DNA from: Cyanobacteriota bacterium
Lineage (GTDB): Bacteria; Cyanobacteriota; Cyanobacteriia; Phormidesmidales; Phormidesmidaceae
DNA length: 5,360 nt
NCBI GenBank assembly: GCA_027619675.1
Contig: JAQCHG010000172.1
Span: forward strand, 1-5,360
Reading direction: 5' to 3'
In this document: positions 1-5,347 of the stretch, piece by piece
How the letters are laid out: every line of letters begins with the position of its first letter
Position numbering within the stretch: the stretch's first letter is position 1
Program-made: the position numbers and the translations under genes
The notes under the pieces: model-generated
Seen by the model: the letters and a program-made list of their open reading frames with translations, nothing else
What the model was told of the DNA's origin: nothing
The model's database searches: none

Positions 1-91
1 GGGGGAACTGCCGCTCCTCCAATAGGGCGATCAACTCCGTGCCCACTGCCCCTGTGGCCCCTAAAATTGCCACGCGATAGCCGTTCGCCAC
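1..91 (-). CDS. asd: Aspartate-semialdehyde dehydrogenase, N-terminal fragment (runs off the left edge)
   Basis: Asd reduces aspartyl-4-phosphate to aspartate semialdehyde with NADPH in the cytoplasm. This is the branch step to lysine/diaminopimelate, threonine, methionine and isoleucine. Only 30 codons plus one base are present, starting with GTG at 91. They read V-A-N-G-Y-R-V-A-I-L-G-A-T-G-A-V-G and then TELIALLEERQFP. Residues 7-17 are the first beta strand and GxxGxxG dinucleotide-binding loop (G11, G14, G17) in the form GATGAVG, typical of this family, and the following helix ending in ERxFP also fits. The GTG start is supported by an AAGGAG Shine-Dalgarno seven bases upstream and by the short N-terminus usual for the family. 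The catalytic cysteine and the rest lie outside the window. The gene is divergent from tig, as in other cyanobacteria. Another Rossmann dehydrogenase is possible but less likely. Confidence 0.88.
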   Translation of the reverse strand, partial: MANGYRVAILGATGAVGTELIALLEERQFP

Positions 92-98
92 CGTTTCT

Positions 99-104
99 CT
101 CCTT
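99..104 (-). promoter_or_regulatory. Shine-Dalgarno site of asd
   Basis: AAGGAG on the minus strand ends seven bases before the GTG at 91. It is the strongest ribosome binding site in the window, and it supports the GTG start where no ATG is available in frame nearby. Confidence 0.75.
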
Positions 105-215
105 GATTACAACGCTGCCCTCAGTCCCAGGCTCGCCACGGTAAACCGCGCCGCAAGCCGTCGTCTCCCAACTCTACTACAGGAGCTTCGAGCCTTGGGT
201 GCCCCATATAGAAAG

Positions 216-244
216 GTAATAGACCGCCCCGTTTCCCTTGCAAA
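216..244 (-). promoter_or_regulatory. Candidate sigma70-type promoter for asd
   Basis: On the minus strand, TTTGCA (244-239, four of six matches to TTGACA) is separated by 17 bases from TATTAC (221-216, four of six matches to TATAAT). Transcription would begin near 209 and leave a leader of roughly 118 bases before the asd GTG. The -35 element lies inside the dyad at 231-255. This is consensus matching by eye only, so chance is a real alternative. Confidence 0.28.
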
Positions 245-255
245 CCAAGGAAAAC
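231..255. repeat. 25-bp imperfect dyad in the asd/tig divergent region
   Basis: The arms GTTTCCCTTG (231-240) and CAAGGAAAAC (246-255) are reverse complements except for one mismatch (C235 against A251), around the five-base centre CAAAC. No T-tract follows on either strand in a way that suggests a terminator. The position between two divergent genes, overlapping the candidate asd -35 element, fits a DNA operator for a dimeric regulator or an RNA hairpin in a leader. Which of these it is cannot be told from the sequence. Confidence 0.5.
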
Positions 256-257
256 CA

Positions 258-275
258 GCCACCATACTCGGTGGC
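258..275. repeat. Short perfect hairpin GCCACC-N6-GGTGGC
   Basis: GCCACC (258-263) and GGTGGC (270-275) form a six-base-pair GC-rich stem with the loop ATACTC. It lies two bases from the dyad at 231-255, so the two inverted repeats form a tandem pair inside the divergent control region. Function is unknown, and a stem this short can arise by chance. Confidence 0.35.
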
Positions 276-324
276 AAGCACCTAAAGTGGGCTGAACGAA
301 ATTTTATGTGGCCTGGGCATAGCG

Positions 325-330
325 TATTAT
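325..330 (+). promoter_or_regulatory. Candidate -10 element for tig
   Basis: TATTAT matches TATAAT at five of six positions and lies in a short AT-rich patch (roughly 322-340) within otherwise GC-rich sequence. The matching -35 position (302-307, TTTTAT) is poor, so an activator or another promoter type would be needed. A start near 337 would give a leader of about 150 bases that includes the small ORF at 361-489. Confidence 0.3.
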
Positions 331-360
331 GGTTAATTGCGTGAATTCGCAAGGGCTACG

Positions 361-489
361 ATGTCAACAGGCATGGGCTTAGGGGGGGAGCCAGGGAGTG
401 TCCCCGGTGTTCTCAGCCCCGTAGGTAGCCCGTGCAGCCACTGTATACGAAGCTTCAATCGTTTGACCGTCCACAGGAACGCTTTATGA
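361..489 (+). CDS. Candidate small leader ORF (42 codons) overlapping the tig start
   Basis: An ATG at 361, preceded at five bases by AAGGG (351-355), opens a 42-codon frame. It ends in TGA at 487-489, overlapping the tig ATG (486-488) in the arrangement ATGA, which is typical of translationally coupled genes. The peptide begins MSTGMGLGGEPGSVPG. It is rich in Gly, Ser and Pro, has a Cys-Ser-His-Cys stretch at residues 25-28, and has a more basic C-terminal third with Arg and His. No signal peptide or membrane segment is visible and I recognise no family. It could be a real small protein, a regulatory leader whose translation controls tig, or a chance open frame. Glycines and prolines are expected in any frame through this G/C-rich stretch, so composition is not evidence for coding. 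Confidence 0.25.
   Translation: MSTGMGLGGEPGSVPGVLSPVGSPCSHCIRSFNRLTVHRNAL
475..479 (+). promoter_or_regulatory. Shine-Dalgarno site of tig
   Basis: AGGAA lies six bases before the ATG at 486. It decides the tig start in favour of this ATG over an in-frame GTG at 432, which would add 18 residues. Confidence 0.6.
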
Positions 490-1934
490 AAGTTAGCCAG
501 GAAACCCTGCCCGACAGCCAGGTGGGACTCGAAATTGAAATCCCCGGGGAGATCTCCCAGCAGACCTATGAGCAGGTGCTGCGGAAGCTCATGAAGTCGG
601 CCAATATTCCTGGGTTCCGGCGGGGTAAGGTGCCCCGTCAAATCTTTTTGCAACGGGTGGGCACCGTGCAGGTCAAGGCGGCAGCCCTAGAGGAATTGGT
701 ACAAAACGCCGTTGACAAAGCCATTGAGCAGGAAAAAATTGAGGCGATCGGCAACTATCAACTCACCTCTACCTTTGACGAGCTGATTGAGCAGTTTCAG
801 CCGGGGCAGCCCCTGACGGTGAAAGCCTCTGTGGATGTGCCCCCCCGTGTCACCCTCGAAACCTACACTGACCTGACGGTGCAGGCGGAGGAAATTAAGT
901 ACGATCCCGCCCAAGTGGACGAAATTCTGGAGCAGTACCGGGAAAACCAGGCCACCTTGGTGCCCGTGGACGATCGCCCCGCCCAGATGGGAGATATGGC
1001 CGTCGTTGATTTTGCGGGCAAAATTCAGGCCGAATCGGGTGAGATGGAAGCCTTTGATGGCGGTGAGGCCAGTGATTTTCAACTGGAACTGAAGGCAGGC
1101 AGCTTCATCGAAGGCTTTGTGGAAGGCATTGCCGGCATGTCCCTAGAGGAAACCAAGGATGTTGCCGTCACCTTCCCAGAGTCCTATCCCCAGGAATCCC
1201 TAGCGGGCAAACCAGCGGTTTTCACCATCACCCTCAAGGATCTGAAGGAAAAGGAACTGCCGGACCTAGACGATGACTTCGCCCAGGAGATCAGTGAATT
1301 TGAAACCATCGCCGAACTGCGGCAATCCCTAGAGGAGCGCTACCAGGAAGAGGCGCAGGACAAGACCGAAGCCAATCAGCGGGAAGCCTTGCTAACGGCC
1401 CTAGTGGATAACCTCCAAGCGGAAATTCCTGAGACGCTGGTGCGGCGGGAAGTGAACTATCTGGTGTCCCAAGCGGCGGTGCAGTTGAGTCGTCAGGGCA
1501 TTGATGTCAATAAACTGCTGACCCCTGAGATCGTCGAGAATATGCGCGATCGCTCCCGCCCCGATGCCATCAATCGACTACAGCGCACCTTGGCCTTGGG
1601 GGAAGTGGCTAAGCAGGAGTCCATTGTCGTGGACGAAGCGGATATCAAAGCCCGCATGGACGAGATGCTGTCGGAGGTGCAGGATCCCCAAGCGGTTGAT
1701 CAGGATCGCCTCCGGGATGTGGTGAGCGAAGAACTGCTCCAGGACAAAATTCTGACCTGGCTGCTGGAAAAAAATACCGTGGAACTCGTTCCCGAAGGCA
1801 CCCTCAGTGCTGACGAAGCATCGGAAGCATCTGAGGCAACCCCAGCAGATACCTCAGAAGAGGCCCCGGCAGCCGCTACTGCCACAGTAGATGTGGCCAG
1901 TGAGGCGGTCTCCCCGGATACCGAAGCCGAATAA
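486..1934 (+). CDS. tig: Trigger factor, ribosome-associated chaperone and peptidyl-prolyl isomerase
   Basis: Trigger factor docks beside the exit tunnel on ribosomal protein L23, shields nascent chains and can isomerise Xaa-Pro bonds. From the ATG at 486 the protein has 482 residues. Residues 1-145 are the ribosome-binding domain, with the signature GFRRGK at 43-48 followed by VPRQIF. Residues 169-255 are the FKBP-type isomerase domain, from GDMAVVDFAG through the SFIEGFVEGIAGM segment to VFTITLKDL. Residues 262-435 are the helical chaperone (SurA-like) domain. Residues 437-482 are a low-complexity tail rich in Ala, Ser, Thr and Glu, with 13 acidic and no Lys or Arg residues. The start MKVSQETLPDSQ matches the usual cyanobacterial N-terminus and has an AGGAA site six bases upstream. 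The stop is followed by a 367-base structured spacer before clpP, so tig may be a separate transcription unit. The family assignment is firm. Confidence 0.96.
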   Translation: MKVSQETLPDSQVGLEIEIPGEISQQTYEQVLRKLMKSANIPGFRRGKVPRQIFLQRVGTVQVKAAALEELVQNAVDKAIEQEKIEAIGNYQLTSTFDELIEQFQPGQPLTVKASVDVPPRVTLETYTDLTVQAEEIKYDPAQVDEILEQYRENQATLVPVDDRPAQMGDMAVVDFAGKIQAESGEMEAFDGGEASDFQLELKAGSFIEGFVEGIAGMSLEETKDVAVTFPESYPQESLAGKPAVFTITLKDLKEKELPDLDDDFAQEISEFETIAELRQSLEERYQEEAQDKTEANQREALLTALVDNLQAEIPETLVRREVNYLVSQAAVQLSRQGIDVNKLLTPEIVENMRDRSRPDAINRLQRTLALGEVAKQESIVVDEADIKARMDEMLSEVQDPQAVDQDRLRDVVSEELLQDKILTWLLEKNTVELVPEGTLSADEASEASEATPADTSEEAPAAATATVDVASEAVSPDTEAE

Positions 1935-1947
1935 CCGATCCCTGCTG

Positions 1948-2003
1948 AGGGGCTGTCATCCATGGTCGCCAGGATCTCTGGTTGTGAAATGGTCACAGCC
2001 CCT
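1948..2003 (+). repeat. Long-loop inverted repeat just after tig
   Basis: AGGGGCTGT (1948-1956) and ACAGCCCCT (1995-2003) are perfect nine-base reverse complements separated by 38 bases. The loop holds a smaller helper stem, CCAGG (1969-1973) with TCTGG (1977-1981), counting one G-U pair. It begins 14 bases after the tig stop, where a 3'-end structure would be expected. No T-tract follows, so a standard intrinsic terminator is not supported; a stabilising 3' hairpin or an unusual terminator is possible. Confidence 0.4.
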
Positions 2004-2013
2004 GGGTGGATTG

Positions 2014-2039
2014 CATCAGCAGGCACAGTTATGCTGATG
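2014..2039 (+). repeat. Perfect hairpin in the tig-clpP spacer
   Basis: CATCAGCA (2014-2021) and TGCTGATG (2032-2039) form a perfect eight-base-pair stem with a ten-base loop, extendable by one G-U pair (2013 with 2040). No run of T follows. It is the second of three inverted repeats in this spacer. Function is unknown. Confidence 0.4.
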
Positions 2040-2109
2040 TCGCTGTCCTAGGCCATCAAGTTAGGAACGGTCAGGACCTGATTTGTGGGGGAGCCTTAGG
2101 GCATAATGA

Positions 2110-2132
2110 GGGCAAGCGATCGCGGCTTGCCC
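2110..2132 (+). repeat. HIP1-bearing hairpin in the tig-clpP spacer
   Basis: GGGCAAGC (2110-2117) and GCTTGCCC (2125-2132) form a perfect eight-base-pair stem with the seven-base loop GATCGCG. The octamer GCGATCGC (2116-2123) begins in the left arm and fills most of the loop. A further outer pairing, TGGGGG (2086-2091) with CCCCCA (2142-2147), could enclose it. The sequence after the stem (ATCCATTG) is not T-rich, so this is not a classic terminator. It may be a dispersed palindromic repeat, a transcript 3'-end structure, or part of a clpP leader. Confidence 0.45.
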
Positions 2133-2221
2133 ATCCATTGCCCCCCAGTCAATCCAAAGATTTGAAAAACCCAATTGATCAACGGACATCTCCTCCCATG
2201 GTCGCGTTAAGTTGGGGCTAG

Positions 2222-2230
2222 TGTTATCTT
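2222..2230 (+). promoter_or_regulatory. Candidate extended -10 promoter for clpP
   Basis: TGTTATCTT contains the extended element TGN followed by TATCTT (four of six matches to TATAAT). There is no recognisable -35 at 17-18 bases upstream. Transcription would start near 2237, about 65 bases before the clpP ATG. The case is weak, but the long spacer after tig makes a promoter somewhere in 2135-2290 likely. Confidence 0.2.
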
Positions 2231-2301
2231 GGCTCCCATACAGTGGTTTGGGGACGAGCCATTTCTGTCATCTTTAGCGGATCCTTCGTCAGTAGTGTTT
2301 T

Positions 2302-2982
2302 ATGGTGTCAACACAATTTTCCTACCCCTATCGCATTAATGATGCTCTAGCTAATCCCGACGCCATTCGCAGCGTTGTACCCATGGTGGTAGAGCAATCG
2401 GGGCGGGGGGAACGGGCCTTTGACATCTACTCTCGGTTGTTACGGGAGCGCATCATCTTTCTGGGGACCCCCATTAACGATGAGGTGGCTGACTCCATCG
2501 TGGCTCAGTTATTGTTCCTTGATGCCGAAGACCCTGAAAAAGATGTGCAAATCTACATCAACTCCCCTGGGGGGTCGGTGACCGCAGGGATGGCGATTTA
2601 CGATACCATCCAACAAATTCGTCCCGATGTCGTCACCATTTGCTTTGGCTTGGCCGCTAGTATGGGGGCGTTTCTGCTCTGTAGTGGCACCCAAGGCAAG
2701 CGCTTGTCCCTGCCCAGCTCTCGCATCATGATTCACCAACCCTTGGGGGGAGCCCAAGGGCAAGCGGTGGACATTGAGATTCAGGCGCGGGAAATTCTTT
2801 ACCATAAGCAACGGCTCAATGAACTCATTGCCCATCACACCGGGCAGCCCATTGAGCGCATTGAATCCGATACAGAGCGTGATTTTTACATGTCTGCCGA
2901 GGAGGCGAAAGCCTACGGCCTGATTGACCAGGTGGTAGAGCGCCAGACACTCTCTGCTGGTACGCCGATCGCTGCACTGTAG
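2302..2982 (+). CDS. clpP: ATP-dependent Clp protease proteolytic subunit ClpP
   Basis: ClpP forms the barrel-shaped serine protease that cuts proteins threaded in by a Clp ATPase, here presumably the adjacent ClpX. The protein has 226 residues. The catalytic triad is complete: Ser120 in [11 protein letters not shown], His145 in MIHQPLGG and Asp194 in ERDFYMS. The spacings of 25 and 49 residues are the same as in E. coli ClpP. The strand-turn [17 protein letters not shown] (87-103) and the handle region around [10 protein letters not shown] (161-170) are intact. The first 25 residues are variable and probably a propeptide that is trimmed; mature sequence likely starts near SVVPMVVEQ. Cyanobacteria have several ClpP paralogues. 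The place next to clpX matches the copy usually called clpP2, but the number is inferred from context. The ATG at 2302 lacks a clear Shine-Dalgarno. The gene ends in tandem stops TAG TAA. Confidence 0.96.
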   Translation: MVSTQFSYPYRINDALANPDAIRSVVPMVVEQSGRGERAFDIYSRLLRERIIFLGTPINDEVADSIVAQLLFLDAEDPEKDVQIYINSPGGSVTAGMAIYDTIQQIRPDVVTICFGLAASMGAFLLCSGTQGKRLSLPSSRIMIHQPLGGAQGQAVDIEIQAREILYHKQRLNELIAHHTGQPIERIESDTERDFYMSAEEAKAYGLIDQVVERQTLSAGTPIAAL

Positions 2983-2983
2983 T

Positions 2984-2996
2984 AAGGGGAATCCCC
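2984..2996 (+). promoter_or_regulatory. clpX ribosome binding site inside a small palindrome
   Basis: AAGGGGA (2984-2990) is the Shine-Dalgarno for the clpX ATG at 2997. Its G-run can pair with CCCC (2993-2996) across an AAT loop, giving the palindrome GGGGAATCCCC directly against the start codon. A four-base-pair GC stem could partly hide the site unless ribosomes finishing clpP (stop at 2980-2982) open it. Coupling of clpX to clpP translation is therefore an inference. Confidence 0.45.
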
Positions 2997-4337
2997 ATGT
3001 CCAAGTACGACTCCCACCTTAAATGCTCCTTCTGCGGCAAGTCCCAGGAACAGGTTCGGAAGCTGATTGCTGGGCCGGGAGTCTACATCTGCGACGAATG
3101 CGTTGATCTCTGTAATGAGATTCTGGACGAGGAACTGTTTGACTCCAGTGCGGCGGTGTCTCAGCCAGTGCCCCGCCGCGAACAGCCCCCTGAGCGACGA
3201 CGTGCCCCTTCCCCCATTTCCCTGAATCAAATTCCCAAGCCTCGGGAAATCAAGAAATATTTGGATGAGCACGTAATTGGCCAGGATGATGCCAAAAAGG
3301 TGCTTTCCGTGGCGGTTTACAACCACTACAAGCGCCTTAGCCATCTCCAGAGCAAGGGGAATGACAGCTTTGACGAAGATGCCATTGAGTTGCAAAAGGC
3401 AAATATTCTGCTGATTGGCCCTACGGGTTGCGGCAAAACGTTGTTGGCCCAAACCCTGGCCCGCATTCTGGATGTGCCCTTTGCGGTGGCCGACGCCACC
3501 ACCCTGACGGAAGCGGGGTATGTGGGGGAAGATGTTGAAAACATTCTGCTACGGCTGCTGCAAGTAGCGGATCTAGATGTAGAAGAAGCCCAGCGCGGCA
3601 TTATCTACATTGATGAGATTGACAAAATTGCCCGTAAAAGCGAAAACCCCTCTATCACCCGTGATGTGTCTGGGGAAGGGGTGCAGCAAGCACTCCTGAA
3701 AATGCTGGAAGGCACGGTGGCCAATGTGCCGCCCCAAGGGGGACGCAAGCATCCCTACCAGGACTGTATTCAGATTGACACTAGCAATATTCTTTTCATC
3801 TGTGGCGGGGCTTTTGTTGGCCTTGAAAAGCTTGTAGAACAGCGCATCGGTAAGAAGTCCATTGGGTTTGTGCAGCCGGGGGACAGCCAAACATCACGGG
3901 ACAAGCGGGCGGCAGATATTTTGCAGCATCTAGAACCCCAGGATCTGGTTAAGTACGGCATGATCCCTGAGTTCATTGGCCGGATTCCGGCAATTTCGGT
4001 GGTGGATCCGCTGGATGAAGAGGCTTTGGTGGCGATCTTGACGGAGCCGAAGAATGCGCTGATCAAGCAGTTCCAAAAGCTGATGAACATGGACAATGTG
4101 CAGCTTGAGTTTAAGCAGGAGGCGGTGCGGGCGATCGCGCGGGAGGCCTATCGCCGCAAGACCGGGGCGCGGGCTTTGCGGGGCATCGTTGAAGAACTGA
4201 TGCTGGATGTTATGTACGAATTGCCTTCCCGCAAGGATGTGAAGCGCTGCATGGTTACGCGGGAAATGGTGGAGAAACGATCCACCGCTGAACTTTTGGT
4301 TCACCCGTCTTCGCTGCCAAAACCGGAGTCTGCCTAG
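2997..4337 (+). CDS. clpX: ATP-dependent Clp protease ATP-binding subunit ClpX
   Basis: ClpX is a hexameric AAA+ unfoldase that recognises degradation tags, unfolds proteins and passes them to ClpP. The protein has 446 residues. The N-terminal zinc-binding dimerisation domain has Cys10, Cys13, Cys32 and Cys35. A basic, Pro-rich linker (about 57-72) follows. The AAA+ module shows Walker A GPTGCGKT (141-148, Lys147), pore-1 loop GYVGEDV (174-180), Walker B IIYIDEID (202-209, Asp206 and Glu207), pore-2 loop RKH (250-252), the ClpP-docking tripeptide IGF (289-291), an arginine finger at Arg329 in PEFIGRIP, and sensor-2 Arg392 in TGARALR. Every motif needed for ATP hydrolysis, translocation and ClpP binding is present, so it should be active. 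It begins 14 bases after the clpP stop, consistent with one transcript. The last ten residues are a short unstructured tail. Confidence 0.97.
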   Translation: MSKYDSHLKCSFCGKSQEQVRKLIAGPGVYICDECVDLCNEILDEELFDSSAAVSQPVPRREQPPERRRAPSPISLNQIPKPREIKKYLDEHVIGQDDAKKVLSVAVYNHYKRLSHLQSKGNDSFDEDAIELQKANILLIGPTGCGKTLLAQTLARILDVPFAVADATTLTEAGYVGEDVENILLRLLQVADLDVEEAQRGIIYIDEIDKIARKSENPSITRDVSGEGVQQALLKMLEGTVANVPPQGGRKHPYQDCIQIDTSNILFICGGAFVGLEKLVEQRIGKKSIGFVQPGDSQTSRDKRAADILQHLEPQDLVKYGMIPEFIGRIPAISVVDPLDEEALVAILTEPKNALIKQFQKLMNMDNVQLEFKQEAVRAIAREAYRRKTGARALRGIVEELMLDVMYELPSRKDVKRCMVTREMVEKRSTAELLVHPSSLPKPESA

Positions 4338-4338
4338 A

Positions 4339-5238
4339 ATGCCCCACCTCCTGATTCAAGGGGTTGAGCATTATTACGAATGGATCACCCAAGGGAATGC
4401 TGAGCGCACGCCAGGTAAGCCCGTTATGGTGTTCATCCATGGTTGGGCGGGCTCAGCCCGATATTGGCGCAGTACGGCGCGGGCGTTGAGCGATCGCTAC
4501 GATTGCCTCCTCTACGATATGCGCGGGTTTGGGCGATCTCAATTGCAGCCTGACCAGCAGGATGCGGTGCTGGCCCGAGGCTATGAACTCGCAACCTTTG
4601 CCGATGATTTAGCCGCCCTGCTCACGGCCTTAGGGCTAGAACGGGTGGATATTAACGCCCATTCCATGGGGGCTTCCATTGCGGTCTTTTTTCTGAACCG
4701 CTATCCCCAGCGGGTGAATCGGGCCATTCTGACCTGCAATGGCATTTTTGAATACGACAAAGCCGCCTTTGATGCCTTTTACCGCTTTGGCGGCTATGTG
4801 GTGAAATTTCGTCCCCCCTGGTTGGCCCACATTCCCACGATGCCCCGCTGGTTCATGGCCCGGTTCCTCAGTCGCCCTATCCCTGCGGCGGAAAAGCAGG
4901 CGTTCCTGCAAGACTTTTTGGATGCCAATTACGACATCGCCCTGGGCACCATTTTTACTTCCGTCAGCCAACGGGCCACGGAAGTGATGCCCCAGGAATT
5001 TGCCCAAATCACCGTGCCCACCCTGTTGGTATCTGGGGAGAAGGATCAGATTACCCCAGCGGAGTTAGGCCGACGGGCGGCGTTGCTGAATTTCAATCTC
5101 CGCTATGCCCTGATTCCCAACACGGGCCATTTCCCTATGTTGGAGGATGCCCCCACCTATTTGCAGGCCGTCCGCAGCTTTTTGGCCCAACAGCCAGGGA
5201 CTACCCCTCCAACCCCAGTTCCCGCTTCAGCAGGTTGA
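4339..5238 (+). CDS. Alpha/beta hydrolase fold protein, substrate unknown
   Basis: This 299-residue protein is a single-domain alpha/beta hydrolase, a fold shared by esterases, lipases, epoxide hydrolases, C-C hydrolases and haloperoxidase-like enzymes. The oxyanion segment is FIHGWAGSARYW (32-43). The strand and turn LLYDMRGFGRS (57-67) follow. The nucleophile elbow is AHSMGA (107-112) with Ser109, the acid is Asp236 in SGEKDQIT, and the base is His264 in NTGHFPMLED. A cap region (about 136-215) rich in Phe, Trp and Pro lies between strands and should set specificity. No signal peptide is visible, so a cytoplasmic location is likely. The elbow has Ala where the usual motif has Gly (GHSMGG), a tolerated change. 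The last 15 residues are Pro/Thr/Ala-rich and overlap a convergent reading frame. The start lies one base after the clpX stop, with CGGAG (4324-4328) inside clpX as a possible ribosome site, so co-expression with clpX is likely. Whether its function is linked to proteolysis is unknown. Confidence 0.85.
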   Translation: MPHLLIQGVEHYYEWITQGNAERTPGKPVMVFIHGWAGSARYWRSTARALSDRYDCLLYDMRGFGRSQLQPDQQDAVLARGYELATFADDLAALLTALGLERVDINAHSMGASIAVFFLNRYPQRVNRAILTCNGIFEYDKAAFDAFYRFGGYVVKFRPPWLAHIPTMPRWFMARFLSRPIPAAEKQAFLQDFLDANYDIALGTIFTSVSQRATEVMPQEFAQITVPTLLVSGEKDQITPAELGRRAALLNFNLRYALIPNTGHFPMLEDAPTYLQAVRSFLAQQPGTTPPTPVPASAG

Positions 5239-5347
5239 TGGACTTTTCGCCGATGTAGTTGTCGCACACCACCAGTTGGGGCGGGCGAATCAGGTCTTCG
5301 CGGGCGGCGGCGATCGCCTGTTTGACGGCGGGGAAGCTGCCGCGCCG
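5201..5347 (-). pseudogene. C-terminal end of an unidentified convergent protein, frame interrupted near the window edge
   Basis: Reading the minus strand from 5347 to the TAG at 5203-5201 gives 48 residues that look like real protein. They include SFPAVKQAIAAAREDLIRPP, then QLVVCDNYIGEKSINLLKR, and end ELGLEG. The pattern is helix, strand, helix with balanced charges, unlike the Arg-rich alternative frame. There is no ATG in this frame, so it should be the tail of a longer gene entering from the right, but a TGA at 5350-5348 stops the frame 11 bases from the window end. Explanations are a frameshift (CCCC/GGGG runs lie near this point), a sequencing error, a decayed gene, or a short gene with an unusual start. 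The frame overlaps the end of the hydrolase gene by 38 bases, tail to tail. I do not recognise the family. The pseudogene label is provisional. Confidence 0.4.
5309..5318. repeat. Extended HIP1 palindrome GGCGATCGCC
   Basis: This is the ten-base extended form of the cyanobacterial HIP1 octamer. The other perfect GCGATCGC copies in the window are at 1546-1553 (in tig), 2116-2123 (tig-clpP spacer), 4131-4138 (in clpX) and 4490-4497 (in the hydrolase gene). One-mismatch versions occur near 735, 971 and 2966. HIP1 has no settled function; it is used here as a lineage marker. Confidence 0.85.

Noticed and set aside
382..388. G7 tract in the tig leader as a quadruplex or phase-variation site
   Set aside because: There is a single run of seven Gs without three further nearby G-runs of suitable length, and nothing else supports switching at this housekeeping gene.
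432..485. Upstream GTG start giving an 18-residue longer trigger factor
   Set aside because: The ATG at 486 has an AGGAA ribosome site six bases upstream and gives the N-terminus expected for the family. The extra residues resemble nothing in trigger factor and GTG 432 has no good ribosome site.
1948..2132. Intrinsic terminator after tig
   Set aside because: None of the three hairpins is followed by a T-tract, so I list them as inverted repeats and do not claim termination.
2175..2182. Palindrome TTGATCAA upstream of clpP as an operator
   Set aside because: An eight-base palindrome with no extension into the flanks is too common to claim as a regulatory site.
2006..2221. 71-codon plus-strand open frame in the tig-clpP spacer
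   Set aside because: It runs through two of the inverted repeats, has no convincing ribosome site, and shows a mixed composition without domain or segment structure. It is probably chance.
2913..3452. 179-codon minus-strand frame across the clpP end and clpX start
   Set aside because: It is antisense to the intact zinc finger and Walker regions of clpX and is explained by codon bias on the plus strand. The same holds for the other antisense frames in tig, clpP, clpX and the hydrolase gene.
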